From NCBI RefSeq assembly GCF_009617595.1, contig NZ_WIXK01000003.1, positions 62,001-126,000 of the forward strand: a stretch of 64,000 nt of DNA, given 5' to 3'. The notes under the pieces were generated by a model that saw nothing but the letters and a program-made list of their open reading frames with translations, searched no databases and was not told where the DNA came from. Shown here one piece after another: positions 36,306 to 46,635 of the stretch. Every line of letters begins with the position of its first letter. Position 1 is the stretch's first letter. The translations under genes were made by a program, and so were the position numbers. The stretch is from Tritonibacter aquimaris (lineage in GTDB: Bacteria; Pseudomonadota; Alphaproteobacteria; Rhodobacterales; Rhodobacteraceae).

Positions 36306-36654
36306 CGCCCCCAGCACAAAGCTACATTTCAACTACACTTTAAAATACCTTTTAAATCACGCATGAGTTGCACTAACATGCATCTCAGCAACTATGACAT
36401 TCAAGATGCGGCCAATCCACGCTGCAGCTGCGACAAAACTGTTGAAAATATGTACTAATAACTTAACGCTAAGCAGTGATCATAGCCTGGACTGCATCAG
36501 GATTTGCTTATCTCCGCTGGAGCTGAGCCAACAACCAGCGCTGGATATAAACCATAAGGTGTGGAAAGCACCCAGTACACGATAGGGTAAAAATGTCAGT
36601 GAACTCCATCGCACGTTACGTCTCGTGCCCTCGGCGTTATAGGTCTGTGCCTCA
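36306..36654. other. Intergenic region before the peptide ABC operon
   Basis: About 349 bases in which I see no gene, no convincing hairpin and no clear sigma-70 promoter. It must contain the promoter of the operon starting at 36655. Confidence 0.4.
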
Positions 36655-38427
36655 ATGACACCTTTGCTCTCGGTTGAAAATCTCTCCATTTCCTTTGGAG
36701 GCGCGCCTCCCGTTGTTGACGATGTCAGCTTTGCCATAAACGCCGGAGAGACGCTTGCCCTCGTGGGCGAAAGCGGATCAGGCAAGACCCTGACCTGCCG
36801 CGCTGCATTGCGCATTCTGCCCCGTGCCGCCACGCTGTCTTCGGGGCGTATCCTGCTCAACTCCGATGGAAAACAGCTCGATCTCGCCCAGCTCAGTGAT
36901 CGCAAGATGCGTGACATTCGTGGCAATCAGGTGTCGATGGTATTCCAAGAGCCGATGCGCTCCCTGTCGCCGCTGCACCGCATTGGCAATCAGGTCAGCG
37001 AGGTTTTACACCTTCATGGCACCGCCAAGGGTAAAGCCGCGCAGAAACAGGTGCTTGAAGTGTTTGAACAGGTCGGCTTCCCCGATCCCGAGCGCACCTT
37101 TCGCTCCTACCCGTTTGAACTTTCTGGCGGTATGCGCCAGCGCGCGATGATTGCGATGGCCGTGGTTGCCCGCCCCAAACTCATGATCGCGGATGAGCCC
37201 ACAACCGCGCTGGATGTAACCACGCAGGCGCAGGTGCTTGGCCTGATGAAAGACCTGCAGCGCCAGACCGGCATGGCCTTGATCCTTGTGACACATGATC
37301 TGGGCGTAGTGGCCAATATGGCTGAAAAGGTTGTGGTGATGCACAAGGGCAAGGTGATGGAGGCCGGTGCAGCAAAACCGCTGCTGCAAGCGCCCAAACA
37401 TGCCTATACCAAGGCGTTGATCCATGCGGCACCTTGTATACCCGACCATCCCTGCCCGGTACCGCCGCCCGCGCGAGATGATCTCATTCTTGATATGCGC
37501 GCCGTCAGCAAAACTTATCGCCTGCGCGCAGGCAAAGCCTGGGCTCCGGCGCAAATGGTGCATGCCTGCCGCGGCATTGATCTTTCGCTGCCGCGTGGCA
37601 AAACCCTTGCGATTGTGGGCGAAAGCGGCTCTGGCAAAACCACAGCCGCCCGCATTGCCCTGGGTGCCGAGCAACCCGATGTCGGCGGCGAGGTTCTTTT
37701 CCGGGCAACACCCGATGAGGCGCCGATTTCGGTCCACGATATGGATGCCAACACCCGGCTCAAGTTTCAGCACCGGGCGCAGATGGTGTTTCAAGATCCC
37801 TATTCTTCGCTCAGCCCTCGCATGCGCATTCAGGACACATTGACCGAACCCTTGGAAATCCACGGCATCGGCACCAAGGCCGAGCGCCGCGCCAAAGCCA
37901 AGGAAATGTTGCGTCTGGTGGGGCTAAGCCCAGAAATGCTGTTGCGTTATCCACATGCCTTTTCAGGCGGTCAACGCCAACGTCTTTCGATCGCGCGCGC
38001 ATTGATGCTCGATCCGGCGCTGCTTGTCTGTGATGAGCCGACCTCGGCGTTGGATGTCTCCGTGCAGGAGCAGATCCTCAACCTGCTCGAAGAGATCCGC
38101 GAAAAGCGCAATCTGTCTTATCTTTTCATCAGTCACGATCTAGCCGTAGTGGCGCGCATCGCTGATGAAGTTGCAGTAATGCGACGTGGATTGGTGGTCG
38201 AACAGGCCCCACCCGCGACATTATTTTACAATCCTCAACATCCCTACACCAAGGCGCTAATTGCCGCCCAGCCAGAACCCGATATTGCCAGACCGATCAA
38301 TCTGAAGCTGGTTGCACAAGGCGCAGGCCGCGCGCAGGACTGGCCTGAACCCTATCGGTTCACAGGTTTTGATGCACCGCCCTTGGTCCAGGTCGAAGAC
38401 GGACATAAGGTGAGGTTTCATGCTTAA
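36655..38427 (+). CDS. Peptide-type ABC transporter, fused double ATP-binding subunit
   Basis: 590 residues carrying two complete ATPase domains of the DppD and DppF type. The first has Walker A GESGSGKT at residues 38-45, signature LSGGMRQRA and Walker B LMIADEPTTALD; the second has Walker A GESGSGKTT near residue 322 and FSGGQRQRLS. Each is followed by the oligopeptide-family linker (HPYTKALI). It energises import through the two permeases encoded downstream. It overlaps the substrate-binding protein gene by eight bases. The fused form is like YejF or GsiA. Confidence 0.92.
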   Translation: MTPLLSVENLSISFGGAPPVVDDVSFAINAGETLALVGESGSGKTLTCRAALRILPRAATLSSGRILLNSDGKQLDLAQLSDRKMRDIRGNQVSMVFQEPMRSLSPLHRIGNQVSEVLHLHGTAKGKAAQKQVLEVFEQVGFPDPERTFRSYPFELSGGMRQRAMIAMAVVARPKLMIADEPTTALDVTTQAQVLGLMKDLQRQTGMALILVTHDLGVVANMAEKVVVMHKGKVMEAGAAKPLLQAPKHAYTKALIHAAPCIPDHPCPVPPPARDDLILDMRAVSKTYRLRAGKAWAPAQMVHACRGIDLSLPRGKTLAIVGESGSGKTTAARIALGAEQPDVGGEVLFRATPDEAPISVHDMDANTRLKFQHRAQMVFQDPYSSLSPRMRIQDTLTEPLEIHGIGTKAERRAKAKEMLRLVGLSPEMLLRYPHAFSGGQRQRLSIARALMLDPALLVCDEPTSALDVSVQEQILNLLEEIREKRNLSYLFISHDLAVVARIADEVAVMRRGLVVEQAPPATLFYNPQHPYTKALIAAQPEPDIARPINLKLVAQGAGRAQDWPEPYRFTGFDAPPLVQVEDGHKVRFHA

Positions 38428-40339
38428 GGCCTTACAAATTCTTCTGTTTACTGCCACAAGCACGGCATTGCTGGCGCATCCGGGCCAAGCCCAACCAACT
38501 TTTCAAGAAAGCAGTTTCTGGCTTTCCGAGGTTGAGGCAAAACACCTGCCCCCGGTGACAGAACGCCTGCCTGAAACGCCGCTGGTTGTGGATCTTGCAG
38601 CCAAAGGGCGCACGTTTGGCGAATATGGCGGCACCCTCAACACAATGATCAGCCGCTCCAAGGATATCCGCCAGATGGTGGTCTATGGCTATGCGCGGCT
38701 TGTGGGATATGATCACAGCTACAATCTCACGCCTGATTTGCTGCTGGCGGTAGACAATGAGAACAATCGCAAATTCACCCTACGTCTGCGCCCCGGTCAC
38801 AAATGGTCAGACGGCAGCCCGTTCACAGCAGAAGATTTCCGCTACTGGTGGGATGATGTTGCCAACAACCCACTGCTAAGCCCGGCAGGTCCACCAGATT
38901 TTCTACGTGTGGATGGCCTTCTTCCCACTGTCAGCTTTCCCGATGACACCACGGTCATCTATGAATGGTCGGTTCCCAATCCAAATTTTCTGCAGGAACT
39001 AGCCAAAGCGCGCCCCCCTTTCATCTATCGCCCATCGAAATACCTGAAACGGTTTCATGCTGATTTCACCTCAGCCGAAGCCCTACAGGAAGAAGTCTCC
39101 TACGCTCGGGTCAAATCATGGGCCGCGCTGCACAACAAGCTCGACAATATGTATAAGTTCGACAACCACGAGCTTCCGACGCTGCAGCCCTGGATGAACG
39201 CAACATCCGGCAAAAAGATCCGCCATCAATTCGTGCGCAACCCCTATTATCACCGGGTCGACAGCCGCGGCATGCAGCTGCCCTATATCGACACGGTAGA
39301 GATGGAGATCGTTTCTGGCGGGCTGATCGCCGCCAAATCAAATGCAGGCGAAGCAGACCTGCAAGCGCGTGGGCTTGATTTCCGCGATATTCCAATCCTG
39401 CGCAAAGGCGAAAACGAAGGCGGCAACTACCGCGCCGTTCTGTGGAAAAGCGGCACCGCGTCACAAATTGCCATCTACCCCAATCTCAATGTGGCTGATC
39501 CGGTCTGGCGCGCGGTGCTGCGCGATGTGCGGGTGCGCCGGGCGCTGTCGCTGGCGATCAACAGACGGGCGATCAACAAAGCGCTCTATTTCAAACTGGG
39601 CACCCCCGGCGCAATGACCGTGTTGGAACAAAGCCCGTTTTTCAAAGAGCAGCTGCGCAGCGCCTGGGCTGAATTTGACCCGGATCTGGCCAATGCGCTC
39701 CTTGATGAAGCAGGGCTTGGCAAAAAAGACGCCTATGGTATTCGCTACCTGCCAGATGGGCGCCAGATGCAGCTGGTGGTGGAAACCGCAGGCGAACGCC
39801 AAGAGGTGGAAAACGCGCTGCAAATCATCACGGATGACTGGAATGACATCGGGGTAAAACTGATCCTGCGCCCGCTGGACCGCGATATCCTGCGCAACCG
39901 GGTGTTTTCCGGCACCACTATGGCCTCGGTCTGGTATGGCTGGGACAATGGCATTCCAGGGCCACAGACTTCCCCGATCTATCTGGCCCCAACAGATCAG
40001 ACCTTTTTGGCCTGGCCCAAATGGGGGCAGTATTTCCAGACCAGCGGCCAGGTTGGCCAGGCTCCGGATCAGCCCGAGGCGCAGCGGTTGTTGGTGCTGA
40101 TGCAGCAGTGGAACAATGCCACCACTGAAACCGAACGCAGCACAATCTGGCGCGAGATGCTGCAGATTCACGCGAAACAAGTCTATGGCATTGGCCTTGT
40201 GTCAGGTGCGCCGCAGCCCGTCGTGATCAATCGCAAGCTGCGAAACATACCTGAGCATGCCATTTGGGCCTGGGATCCCGGCGCGCATTTTGGTGTGCAC
40301 CGCATGGATGAGTTCTTTTTTGAAGGTGGCGACGGCTGA
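38420..40339 (+). CDS. Periplasmic substrate-binding protein of a peptide-type ABC transporter
   Basis: 639 residues. A signal peptide (residues 1-25, cleavage near GQAQ) precedes a family 5 solute-binding fold. Characteristic motifs are LRLRPGHKWSDGSPFTAEDF in the first lobe and VRRALSLAINRRAINKA in the second. The protein is longer than DppA (about 535), like the YejA branch. The real ligand cannot be deduced; a CoA-transferase in the same operon hints at an acid or an acylated compound rather than plain peptides. Confidence 0.9.
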   Translation: MLKALQILLFTATSTALLAHPGQAQPTFQESSFWLSEVEAKHLPPVTERLPETPLVVDLAAKGRTFGEYGGTLNTMISRSKDIRQMVVYGYARLVGYDHSYNLTPDLLLAVDNENNRKFTLRLRPGHKWSDGSPFTAEDFRYWWDDVANNPLLSPAGPPDFLRVDGLLPTVSFPDDTTVIYEWSVPNPNFLQELAKARPPFIYRPSKYLKRFHADFTSAEALQEEVSYARVKSWAALHNKLDNMYKFDNHELPTLQPWMNATSGKKIRHQFVRNPYYHRVDSRGMQLPYIDTVEMEIVSGGLIAAKSNAGEADLQARGLDFRDIPILRKGENEGGNYRAVLWKSGTASQIAIYPNLNVADPVWRAVLRDVRVRRALSLAINRRAINKALYFKLGTPGAMTVLEQSPFFKEQLRSAWAEFDPDLANALLDEAGLGKKDAYGIRYLPDGRQMQLVVETAGERQEVENALQIITDDWNDIGVKLILRPLDRDILRNRVFSGTTMASVWYGWDNGIPGPQTSPIYLAPTDQTFLAWPKWGQYFQTSGQVGQAPDQPEAQRLLVLMQQWNNATTETERSTIWREMLQIHAKQVYGIGLVSGAPQPVVINRKLRNIPEHAIWAWDPGAHFGVHRMDEFFFEGGDG

Positions 40340-41367
40340 TGCAAATTTTGCGCTACGCACTCTATCGGTTCGCCACCATGCTGCTCACATTGTGGGTGGT
40401 GTCGATCCTGATCTTTATCATCATCAACCTGCCCCCTGGCGACTACCTGTCCAACCAGATTGCGGAACTGCAGGCTTCTGGTCAGTCATCGGGCGTCGCC
40501 AAGGCCGAATTTCTGCGCAAGGAATATGCGCTCGACCGTCCCCTATGGCAGCAATATCTGATCTGGGCTGGCTTCATGCCCGGGCCACATGGGTTTTCGG
40601 GGCTCATTCAGGGCAATTTTGGCTGGTCCTTTGAATTTGACGCGCCCGTTGCGGAAATTGTTGGTGACAGTCTGTGGATGACCGTGATGGTCAATCTCGC
40701 TGCGGTGCTGTTTGTCTATCTGGTTGCGCTGCCGCTTGGGGTTCTGGCGGCGGCGCGCGCGCGCAGCTGGGTCGATTACACCTCTGCTTTTGTCGGCTAT
40801 CTTGGCCTTGCGACACCGAACTTCCTTTTGGCGCTGATCCTGTTTTATTACGGCCATAAACACCTGGACCTGCCAATTGGCGGCCTGATGGATCCGATCT
40901 ACCAAGATGCGCCAATGTCGTGGGACAAGGTGAAATCAATCCTGTTGCATCTGATCGTACCCACATTTGTCATCGGCACCTCGGGTGCATCGGCCATGAT
41001 GCAGCGCCTGCGCGCCAATATGCTGGATGAGCTTGGCAAACCCTATGTGGAAACCGCCACCGCCAAAGGCATGCCGCCGCGCCGTATGTTGATGAAATAC
41101 CCGCTTCGGGTGGCTTTTAACCCGTTTGTCGCCGACATCGGCAACCTCTTGCCCTCGATGGTCTCCGGATCGGTACTGGTATCGGTTGTATTGGGGCTGC
41201 AGACCATTGGCCCTGATCTGCTGCAGGCGCTGAAATCACAAGATATGTTCCTCTCGGCCTTTGTCTTGATGTTTGTGGCGCTGCTGACATTGATCGGCAC
41301 CATGGTTTCCGATGTTTTGCTGGTGCTGCTTGATCCACGCATTCGCTATGAGGGGCGCAAATCATGA
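40339..41367 (+). CDS. ABC transporter permease (DppB-like)
   Basis: 342 residues with six membrane segments. The family opening RYALYRFATMLLTLWVVSIL and NLPPGDY is clear, and the cytoplasmic EAA-like loop is in YVETATAKGMPPRRMLMKYPLR split at its middle. The start codon shares a base with the stop of the substrate-binding gene. It pairs with the following permease to form the membrane channel. Confidence 0.92.
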   Translation: MQILRYALYRFATMLLTLWVVSILIFIIINLPPGDYLSNQIAELQASGQSSGVAKAEFLRKEYALDRPLWQQYLIWAGFMPGPHGFSGLIQGNFGWSFEFDAPVAEIVGDSLWMTVMVNLAAVLFVYLVALPLGVLAAARARSWVDYTSAFVGYLGLATPNFLLALILFYYGHKHLDLPIGGLMDPIYQDAPMSWDKVKSILLHLIVPTFVIGTSGASAMMQRLRANMLDELGKPYVETATAKGMPPRRMLMKYPLRVAFNPFVADIGNLLPSMVSGSVLVSVVLGLQTIGPDLLQALKSQDMFLSAFVLMFVALLTLIGTMVSDVLLVLLDPRIRYEGRKS

Positions 41368-42527
41368 CCCAGATGCGCGATGATCACTACGTCAGCGATG
41401 CTCCTTATGAGCCAGACCTCACCGAGATAGAGCGCACAGACCTAGATGCCCCCAACTGGCTGCTGGTCTGGCGTAAATTCCGCACCCACCGCCTTGGCCT
41501 GATCTCTGGCGCGTTTTTGCTGTTTTGCTATCTGAGCCTGCCTTTCATTGGCTTTATCGCGCCCTACAGCCCAAATGAACGCCACTCGGAACATCTGTAT
41601 TCGCCCCCACAAGGCGTGCATTTCTTCCACGACGGGCAGTTTCTTGGCCCCTTTGTCTATCCGATGACCTCTGAGGCCAATCTGGAGACCTTCCAATGGG
41701 AGTTCATTCCGGATCTGGAGAACCCGCGCAAGCTGCGGTTTCTCTGCGAAGGTGCAAGCTATAAGATCGCCGGGCTGATCCCTGCCGACACCCATCTGTT
41801 TTGCCCACCCGAGGTCTATGACGAAGAGGTTGTGCCCTTCTTTTTGCTGGGCTCTGACCGATTGGGGCGCGATGTGTTCAGCCGCATCCTTTATGGCGCG
41901 CAGCTGTCGCTGACCGTGGGGTTGATCGGCATCACCGTGTCCTTTGTGCTGGGAATTTTCTTTGGCTCACTTGCAGGTTATTTCGGCGGCCCCTTGGACT
42001 GGAGCATCAACCGCCTGATTGAGGTTCTGCGCTCCCTGCCTGAGCTGCCGCTTTGGCTCGCGCTCTCTGCTGCGGTGCCTTCCTACTGGTCGCCGGTTTC
42101 GGTGTTTTTTGTCATCTCGATCATCTTGGGACTGCTGGATTGGCCCGGCCTTGCCCGTTCGGTACGGGCCAAATTCCTGTCGCTGCGCGAGGAAGAATAT
42201 GTCCGCGCCGCAGAAATGATGGGGGCAAGCTCTGGCCGGGTGATCCGCAAACACCTGCTGCCCAATTTCATCAGCCATCTGATTGCCTCGGCCGCGCTGT
42301 CGATCCCGGCCATGATCCTTGGCGAAACCGCATTGTCGTACCTTGGCCTTGGCCTGCGTGCGCCTGCGGTCAGCTGGGGGGTGATGCTCAATGATGCACA
42401 AAACCTTGCCAGTATCGAAATCTATCCCTGGACCGCAATTCCGATGCTGCCCATTGTAATTGTGGTTTTGGCGTTTAACTTTCTTGGCGATGGCCTGCGC
42501 GACAGTTTGGACCCGTATCAGCAATGA
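41364..42527 (+). CDS. ABC transporter permease (DppC-like)
   Basis: 387 residues with six membrane segments after an N-terminal cytoplasmic tail (OppC_N region). Between the first and second helix there is a long periplasmic insertion of about 110 residues (residues 65-150), as seen in YejE-type permeases. GSDRLGRDVFSRILYGAQLS and YVRAAEMMGASSGRVI are family signatures. It overlaps both neighbours by four bases. Confidence 0.92.
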   Translation: MTQMRDDHYVSDAPYEPDLTEIERTDLDAPNWLLVWRKFRTHRLGLISGAFLLFCYLSLPFIGFIAPYSPNERHSEHLYSPPQGVHFFHDGQFLGPFVYPMTSEANLETFQWEFIPDLENPRKLRFLCEGASYKIAGLIPADTHLFCPPEVYDEEVVPFFLLGSDRLGRDVFSRILYGAQLSLTVGLIGITVSFVLGIFFGSLAGYFGGPLDWSINRLIEVLRSLPELPLWLALSAAVPSYWSPVSVFFVISIILGLLDWPGLARSVRAKFLSLREEEYVRAAEMMGASSGRVIRKHLLPNFISHLIASAALSIPAMILGETALSYLGLGLRAPAVSWGVMLNDAQNLASIEIYPWTAIPMLPIVIVVLAFNFLGDGLRDSLDPYQQ

Positions 42528-43873
42528 CTTTGATCACCGCCCTCCCCGATTTAGACCAGCTTCAAATCAGGGGGCGCGGCAATGCTGCCAGCGCTTTTGC
42601 GGTCAGCGATCTTGCCTGCCTCTCCATTGGTGCGGTTGGGCTGGAACTGGCTGCGCTTTTGCAAAGGCTTGGCGCAAAACCCGCACCCGTCACAGTGGAT
42701 CGCCCGCTGGCCAACCATTGGTTCAAATACAGTTTCCGCCCCTCTGGCTGGGAACTTCCCAATCCCTGGGATGACATCGCTGGTATCTATCAAAGCAAAG
42801 ATGGCTGGATCCGGCTGCACACAAACCTCCCCCACCACAAACAGGCCGCCCTTTTGGTGCTTGGCTGCGCGGCCAGCAAAGCTGCGGTCAGCGCTGCAGT
42901 CGCCACATGGGATGCGGATAGGCTGGAAGCGGAAATCCACGCTGCAGGCGGGGTTGCCGCCACCTTGCGCAGCAGTGCTGAGTGGCTCAACCACCCACAG
43001 GGTCACGCACTTGCGCAAGAGCCGCTCATTGCATGGCAGAACCCACGCAAGATCACCCTGCGCACCCGCCCTGAGGCGACGCCAGTTCAACCCTTAAAAG
43101 GGCTGCGCGTTCTTGATCTCACACGGGTTCTGGCAGGACCTGTTGCCAGCCGCACTTTGGCAGGCCTTGGCGCAGAGGTGCTGCGCATTGATCCACCGGG
43201 TTGGGATGAGCCGGGCGTCTTGCAAGATATTGCCCTTGGCAAACGGATGGCCACGCTGGATCTGAAATCCATTGCGGGTCGTGACAGGCTCGCAGAGCTG
43301 ATGGAACATGCGGATGTGGTGGTTCATGGCTATCGCCCCGGCGCGCTGGATGGATTGGGGTTTGACCTTCAGACCCGTGACACACACGCAGCAAACCGGA
43401 TTGAGGTCACATTAAACGCCTATGGCTGGAGCGGCCCCTGGGCGCAGCGGCGCGGGTTTGACAGTCTGGTCCAGCTGAGCACAGGCATTGCCGAAGCGGG
43501 CCAACGCTGGGCCAAAACAGACACGCCGCATCCGCTGCCCTATCAGGCGCTGGATCATGCAACCGGCTTTCTGATGGCCGCGGCCGTTCTTTCGGCGCTC
43601 AACACAGCGGCCAAGGGCCTGCCCGTTGCAAATGCACATCTGTCGCTTGCACGCACGGCGCTGTCATTGCAGCAGCTGCCGGTGAACAGTGACCAGGCAC
43701 CGCTGGCCGCACCAGACGACGCCGATTTCAGCACCACCCTGGAACAAAGCGCGTGGGGGCCGGGCCACCGGTTGAAATCCCCCCTCTTTGTTGGGGAAAC
43801 CTCGCTCCAATGGGCGCGCCCAGCGCGACAATCCGGCAGCGATGCACCAAAATGGCAGCCCGAACTACGCTGA
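42524..43873 (+). CDS. CaiB/BaiF-type class III CoA-transferase
   Basis: 449 residues. The first 185 residues are a variant half-domain; the canonical family III start GLRVLDLTRVLAGPVASRTLAGLGAEVLRIDPP (in parts) begins at about 193 and YQALDHATGFLMAAAVLSAL follows near 345. Such enzymes move CoA between carboxylic acids via an aspartyl-CoA thioester. The gene overlaps the permease stop by ATGA, so it is translationally coupled to an uptake system, which is unusual. It probably activates the imported acid. Confidence 0.85.
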   Translation: MTLITALPDLDQLQIRGRGNAASAFAVSDLACLSIGAVGLELAALLQRLGAKPAPVTVDRPLANHWFKYSFRPSGWELPNPWDDIAGIYQSKDGWIRLHTNLPHHKQAALLVLGCAASKAAVSAAVATWDADRLEAEIHAAGGVAATLRSSAEWLNHPQGHALAQEPLIAWQNPRKITLRTRPEATPVQPLKGLRVLDLTRVLAGPVASRTLAGLGAEVLRIDPPGWDEPGVLQDIALGKRMATLDLKSIAGRDRLAELMEHADVVVHGYRPGALDGLGFDLQTRDTHAANRIEVTLNAYGWSGPWAQRRGFDSLVQLSTGIAEAGQRWAKTDTPHPLPYQALDHATGFLMAAAVLSALNTAAKGLPVANAHLSLARTALSLQQLPVNSDQAPLAAPDDADFSTTLEQSAWGPGHRLKSPLFVGETSLQWARPARQSGSDAPKWQPELR

Positions 43874-43935
43874 TCGAGCCAAACCGATGTGCCCCCCCCG
43901 CCACGTTGCCATGGCAAGGGTAAGCATAGGGCGGG

Positions 43936-46245
43936 TTATTCCTCCCGGTCTGCCCCGCCGTTTACATCCAACAGCTCTTCATCCACGGCGGCCTGCACTG
44001 CGCCCACCGCCGCCTGTTTGCGCTGTTCATCACTCATGTTCTCCGCTTGATCCGGTGCCAAACGCACGGTGACCTCACGATGAGCAAAGCGGATGCCTTC
44101 GCGTTCAAACAATTCGCGGATCTCATGGAACACACGTTTGCGGATGACCCATTGATCGCCGGGTTTTGTCATGAATTTCACCCGGATGATCATGGCAGAA
44201 TCCTGCATTTCGATCACACCCTGCGATTTCAGCGGCTGAATGAAATTCTCACCGATCTCAGGATCTTCCAGCAACCTTAGCCCCAGCTTCTTGATCAGTT
44301 TGCGCACTTTTTCCACGTCGGTGTCATAGGTCACGCGCAAGGGCAGTTTCATCATCACCCAATCGCGGGAATAGTTGGACAGCACCTTGATTTCGCCAAA
44401 CGGAATAGTATGCAGCGCCCCCAGATGGTGACGCAGCTGGAACGAACGCACCGAGATCTTTTCGACTGTGCCCTTCACATCACCAATGTCGATGTATTCG
44501 CCTTTGCGAAACGCATCATCCAGCAGGTAAAACGCGCCCGAAAAGATGTCGCGCACCAAGGTCTGTGCGCCAAATCCAACCGCCAGACCAACCACGCCAG
44601 CGCCCGCAAACAAGGGGCTTACGTTGATGCCAAGTTCCAGCAGGATAATGAGGATGATCGACACCACCACCACAGCAAGGATCGCGCCTCGAAACAGCGG
44701 CAAAAGCGTGGCGAGACGGCTGGCCCCACCCGCGCCGCCTTCATCACCCAGCTCACCTTGCGGCATATCACTGGTCTCTTCTTCGATCTTGCTGTCGATC
44801 CAGATGCGGAACAGATGGTAGATGATATAGCCAATAAAAAGGATCACCACGACATCCAGCGCATTGCTCGCCATCGCACCAGACAGCCAGCTGCGATCCG
44901 GGCTCCAGACAAAGATCAGCGCAATGATACCAACAACCAGCGCCAGCAGCCCGGCCACCCGGCGCGCAAGGTCTTCAAAGGTTGCGATCGGATGGCGCGG
45001 TGGCAGCATCTCTTCATCGCAATCCTCGGGGTCCCCATCCTCATCGTCCATCATTGGCGGCATTTTCAGGGCGCGGCGTTCGAAATAGCGCTCAATGCCA
45101 TAGTTGATCGCACCATAGACCACCAGCATCGACACCAGCACCATATAGGTGCCCGCCATCAGTGGGATTGACACATGGTGTTCAAGCACCAGATCCCCCG
45201 CCAGTTCAAACCAGCCAAAGACCATATAGGCCATCACAACCGGCGCCCAGGCGCGCGACAGCAAGCGCACCATCCAGGAACACTCCATCGCAGCCTTGCC
45301 CGCGCGGATTGCGTTGGTAATTGCCCGCCGGTTGACCAGCACCATCACCAGATTGCCCAGCGTCCCCACCAGTGCCAATATTCCATAGCTCAGCGCGTAG
45401 ACATTGTAGTTCAGGCCAAAATCACCAACCCAGGTGGCAAACATCACGGTGCAGATGTCATAGGTAGCCAGCGCCGACGCCCAGTAATAAAGCCGCGTCG
45501 CATCGCGGTCAGACAGGATTGGAATGCGGTACTGGCTGAGAAATGGTGACAACACCATGCGCCACAGATCCGAGGCGGTGCGCGATAGGAAAAACGCAGT
45601 AAAAATGGCAATCACTGTGAATTGGATCGATTGATCCTCGGAACGGCCAAAAAAGGTCAGCGCAATCAGCTCAGCAAAGATCATTGCAAAGATCGTGCCA
45701 ACAACGCCTGCAAAAAAGCGCATCACCAGAAAGGGCATTTTCTCCACATAGCCCTTTGGCAGCTCTTTTACGCGCGAGACCACAAACTTCCTGGCAAAGC
45801 GCTTGCCGTAAATCTCGGTCGACAGCCACCGCCCGACCAGCAACAGCACAACCAGCGCGCCCAGCACCTCAACGTATTTCATGATACGCCCATCGGGGCT
45901 GGTTTCACGCAGGATGTAGCGGAATTCAAACAGCGAATAAGGCAGGGCTTCTAGGCGGCTGGCAAGCGCCAGGCGAAACCCGTCCAATTTGGTCTGGGTC
46001 TGCATCAGCGCCGAAGGACCATCGCTGGCCATCACCGGCCCGTCGTCTTTGGCGGCCTCAGCCCCCATCATACGTCCCGACGGGTCAATCACTATAACGC
46101 CAACACCGCTTTCAACGGCCTGCTCGATCGCCTGGGTCAGCTCACTTTCATCAGCTGTGCTACCAGAAAAAATTTGCGCCTGCGCTGCACACGTCAGACA
46201 CAGAACACACAAAAGCGCTGAAAACACCCGAAACACGCCGTCCAT
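43936..46245 (-). CDS. Large mechanosensitive channel of the MscS family
   Basis: 769 residues from the ATG at 46245 (GGGGG upstream); an ATG at 46305 is possible. A signal peptide (MDGVFRVFSALLCVLCLTCAAQA) and a periplasmic N-terminal part are followed by about ten membrane helices. The pore helix AGVVGLAVGFGAQTLVRD and the beta domain FRKGEYIDIGDVKGTVEKIS are the MscS signature. The C-terminus is acidic. It should open on membrane tension during osmotic downshock. It is divergent from the glycan operon. Confidence 0.92.
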   Translation of the reverse strand: MDGVFRVFSALLCVLCLTCAAQAQIFSGSTADESELTQAIEQAVESGVGVIVIDPSGRMMGAEAAKDDGPVMASDGPSALMQTQTKLDGFRLALASRLEALPYSLFEFRYILRETSPDGRIMKYVEVLGALVVLLLVGRWLSTEIYGKRFARKFVVSRVKELPKGYVEKMPFLVMRFFAGVVGTIFAMIFAELIALTFFGRSEDQSIQFTVIAIFTAFFLSRTASDLWRMVLSPFLSQYRIPILSDRDATRLYYWASALATYDICTVMFATWVGDFGLNYNVYALSYGILALVGTLGNLVMVLVNRRAITNAIRAGKAAMECSWMVRLLSRAWAPVVMAYMVFGWFELAGDLVLEHHVSIPLMAGTYMVLVSMLVVYGAINYGIERYFERRALKMPPMMDDEDGDPEDCDEEMLPPRHPIATFEDLARRVAGLLALVVGIIALIFVWSPDRSWLSGAMASNALDVVVILFIGYIIYHLFRIWIDSKIEEETSDMPQGELGDEGGAGGASRLATLLPLFRGAILAVVVVSIILIILLELGINVSPLFAGAGVVGLAVGFGAQTLVRDIFSGAFYLLDDAFRKGEYIDIGDVKGTVEKISVRSFQLRHHLGALHTIPFGEIKVLSNYSRDWVMMKLPLRVTYDTDVEKVRKLIKKLGLRLLEDPEIGENFIQPLKSQGVIEMQDSAMIIRVKFMTKPGDQWVIRKRVFHEIRELFEREGIRFAHREVTVRLAPDQAENMSDEQRKQAAVGAVQAAVDEELLDVNGGADREE

Positions 46246-46635
46246 TGCACCCCCAAAGGATATTCGAACCAGAATTTTTCCCATATTAGGCAGCAGGCGA
46301 TGCAAACGCTATTGCCCAATTGCTTGCCGATTGGATCTATTCTTTGTCTGATTGCATCACATCCCTATAATCGCTATGGATTTTCGGAAGAAAAGGCGTG
46401 TAACTGCTTAGAGGTACAGCGCGCAAACGCAGACGTAACGAGCCCCGGGAAACGCGACGCAAAAACGTGCCTTGCCCGGACAATAGGTAGAATAAGCGCA
46501 TCACGCGCGCACAGCGGGATTGAGACAGTAGATGGCCCATAAGCGGGATTATCACGCGGATGTTTCAACACAGGTCAGACCCTCAACAGACCATCATTCG
46601 CTATCGCTGGTTCTTCTTGGTATAAGGACAGCGCA
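46246..46635. other. Divergent intergenic region between MscS-like gene and glycan operon
   Basis: About 390 bases without a recognisable gene; the short open frames here have no family features. It must hold promoters for both directions. One candidate plus-strand promoter is listed separately. AAGGA eight bases before the ATG at 46636 is a good ribosome-binding site for the first glycan gene. Confidence 0.5.
46344..46371 (+). promoter_or_regulatory. Candidate sigma-70 promoter for the glycan operon
   Basis: TTGTCT, a 16-base spacer and a perfect TATAAT. If used, the transcript would have a leader of about 260 bases before the first gene at 46636. Confidence 0.45.

Noticed and set aside
46300-46571. 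Small genes in the MscS/glycan intergenic region
   Set aside because: Open frames on both strands overlap each other and lack start signals or homologous features.
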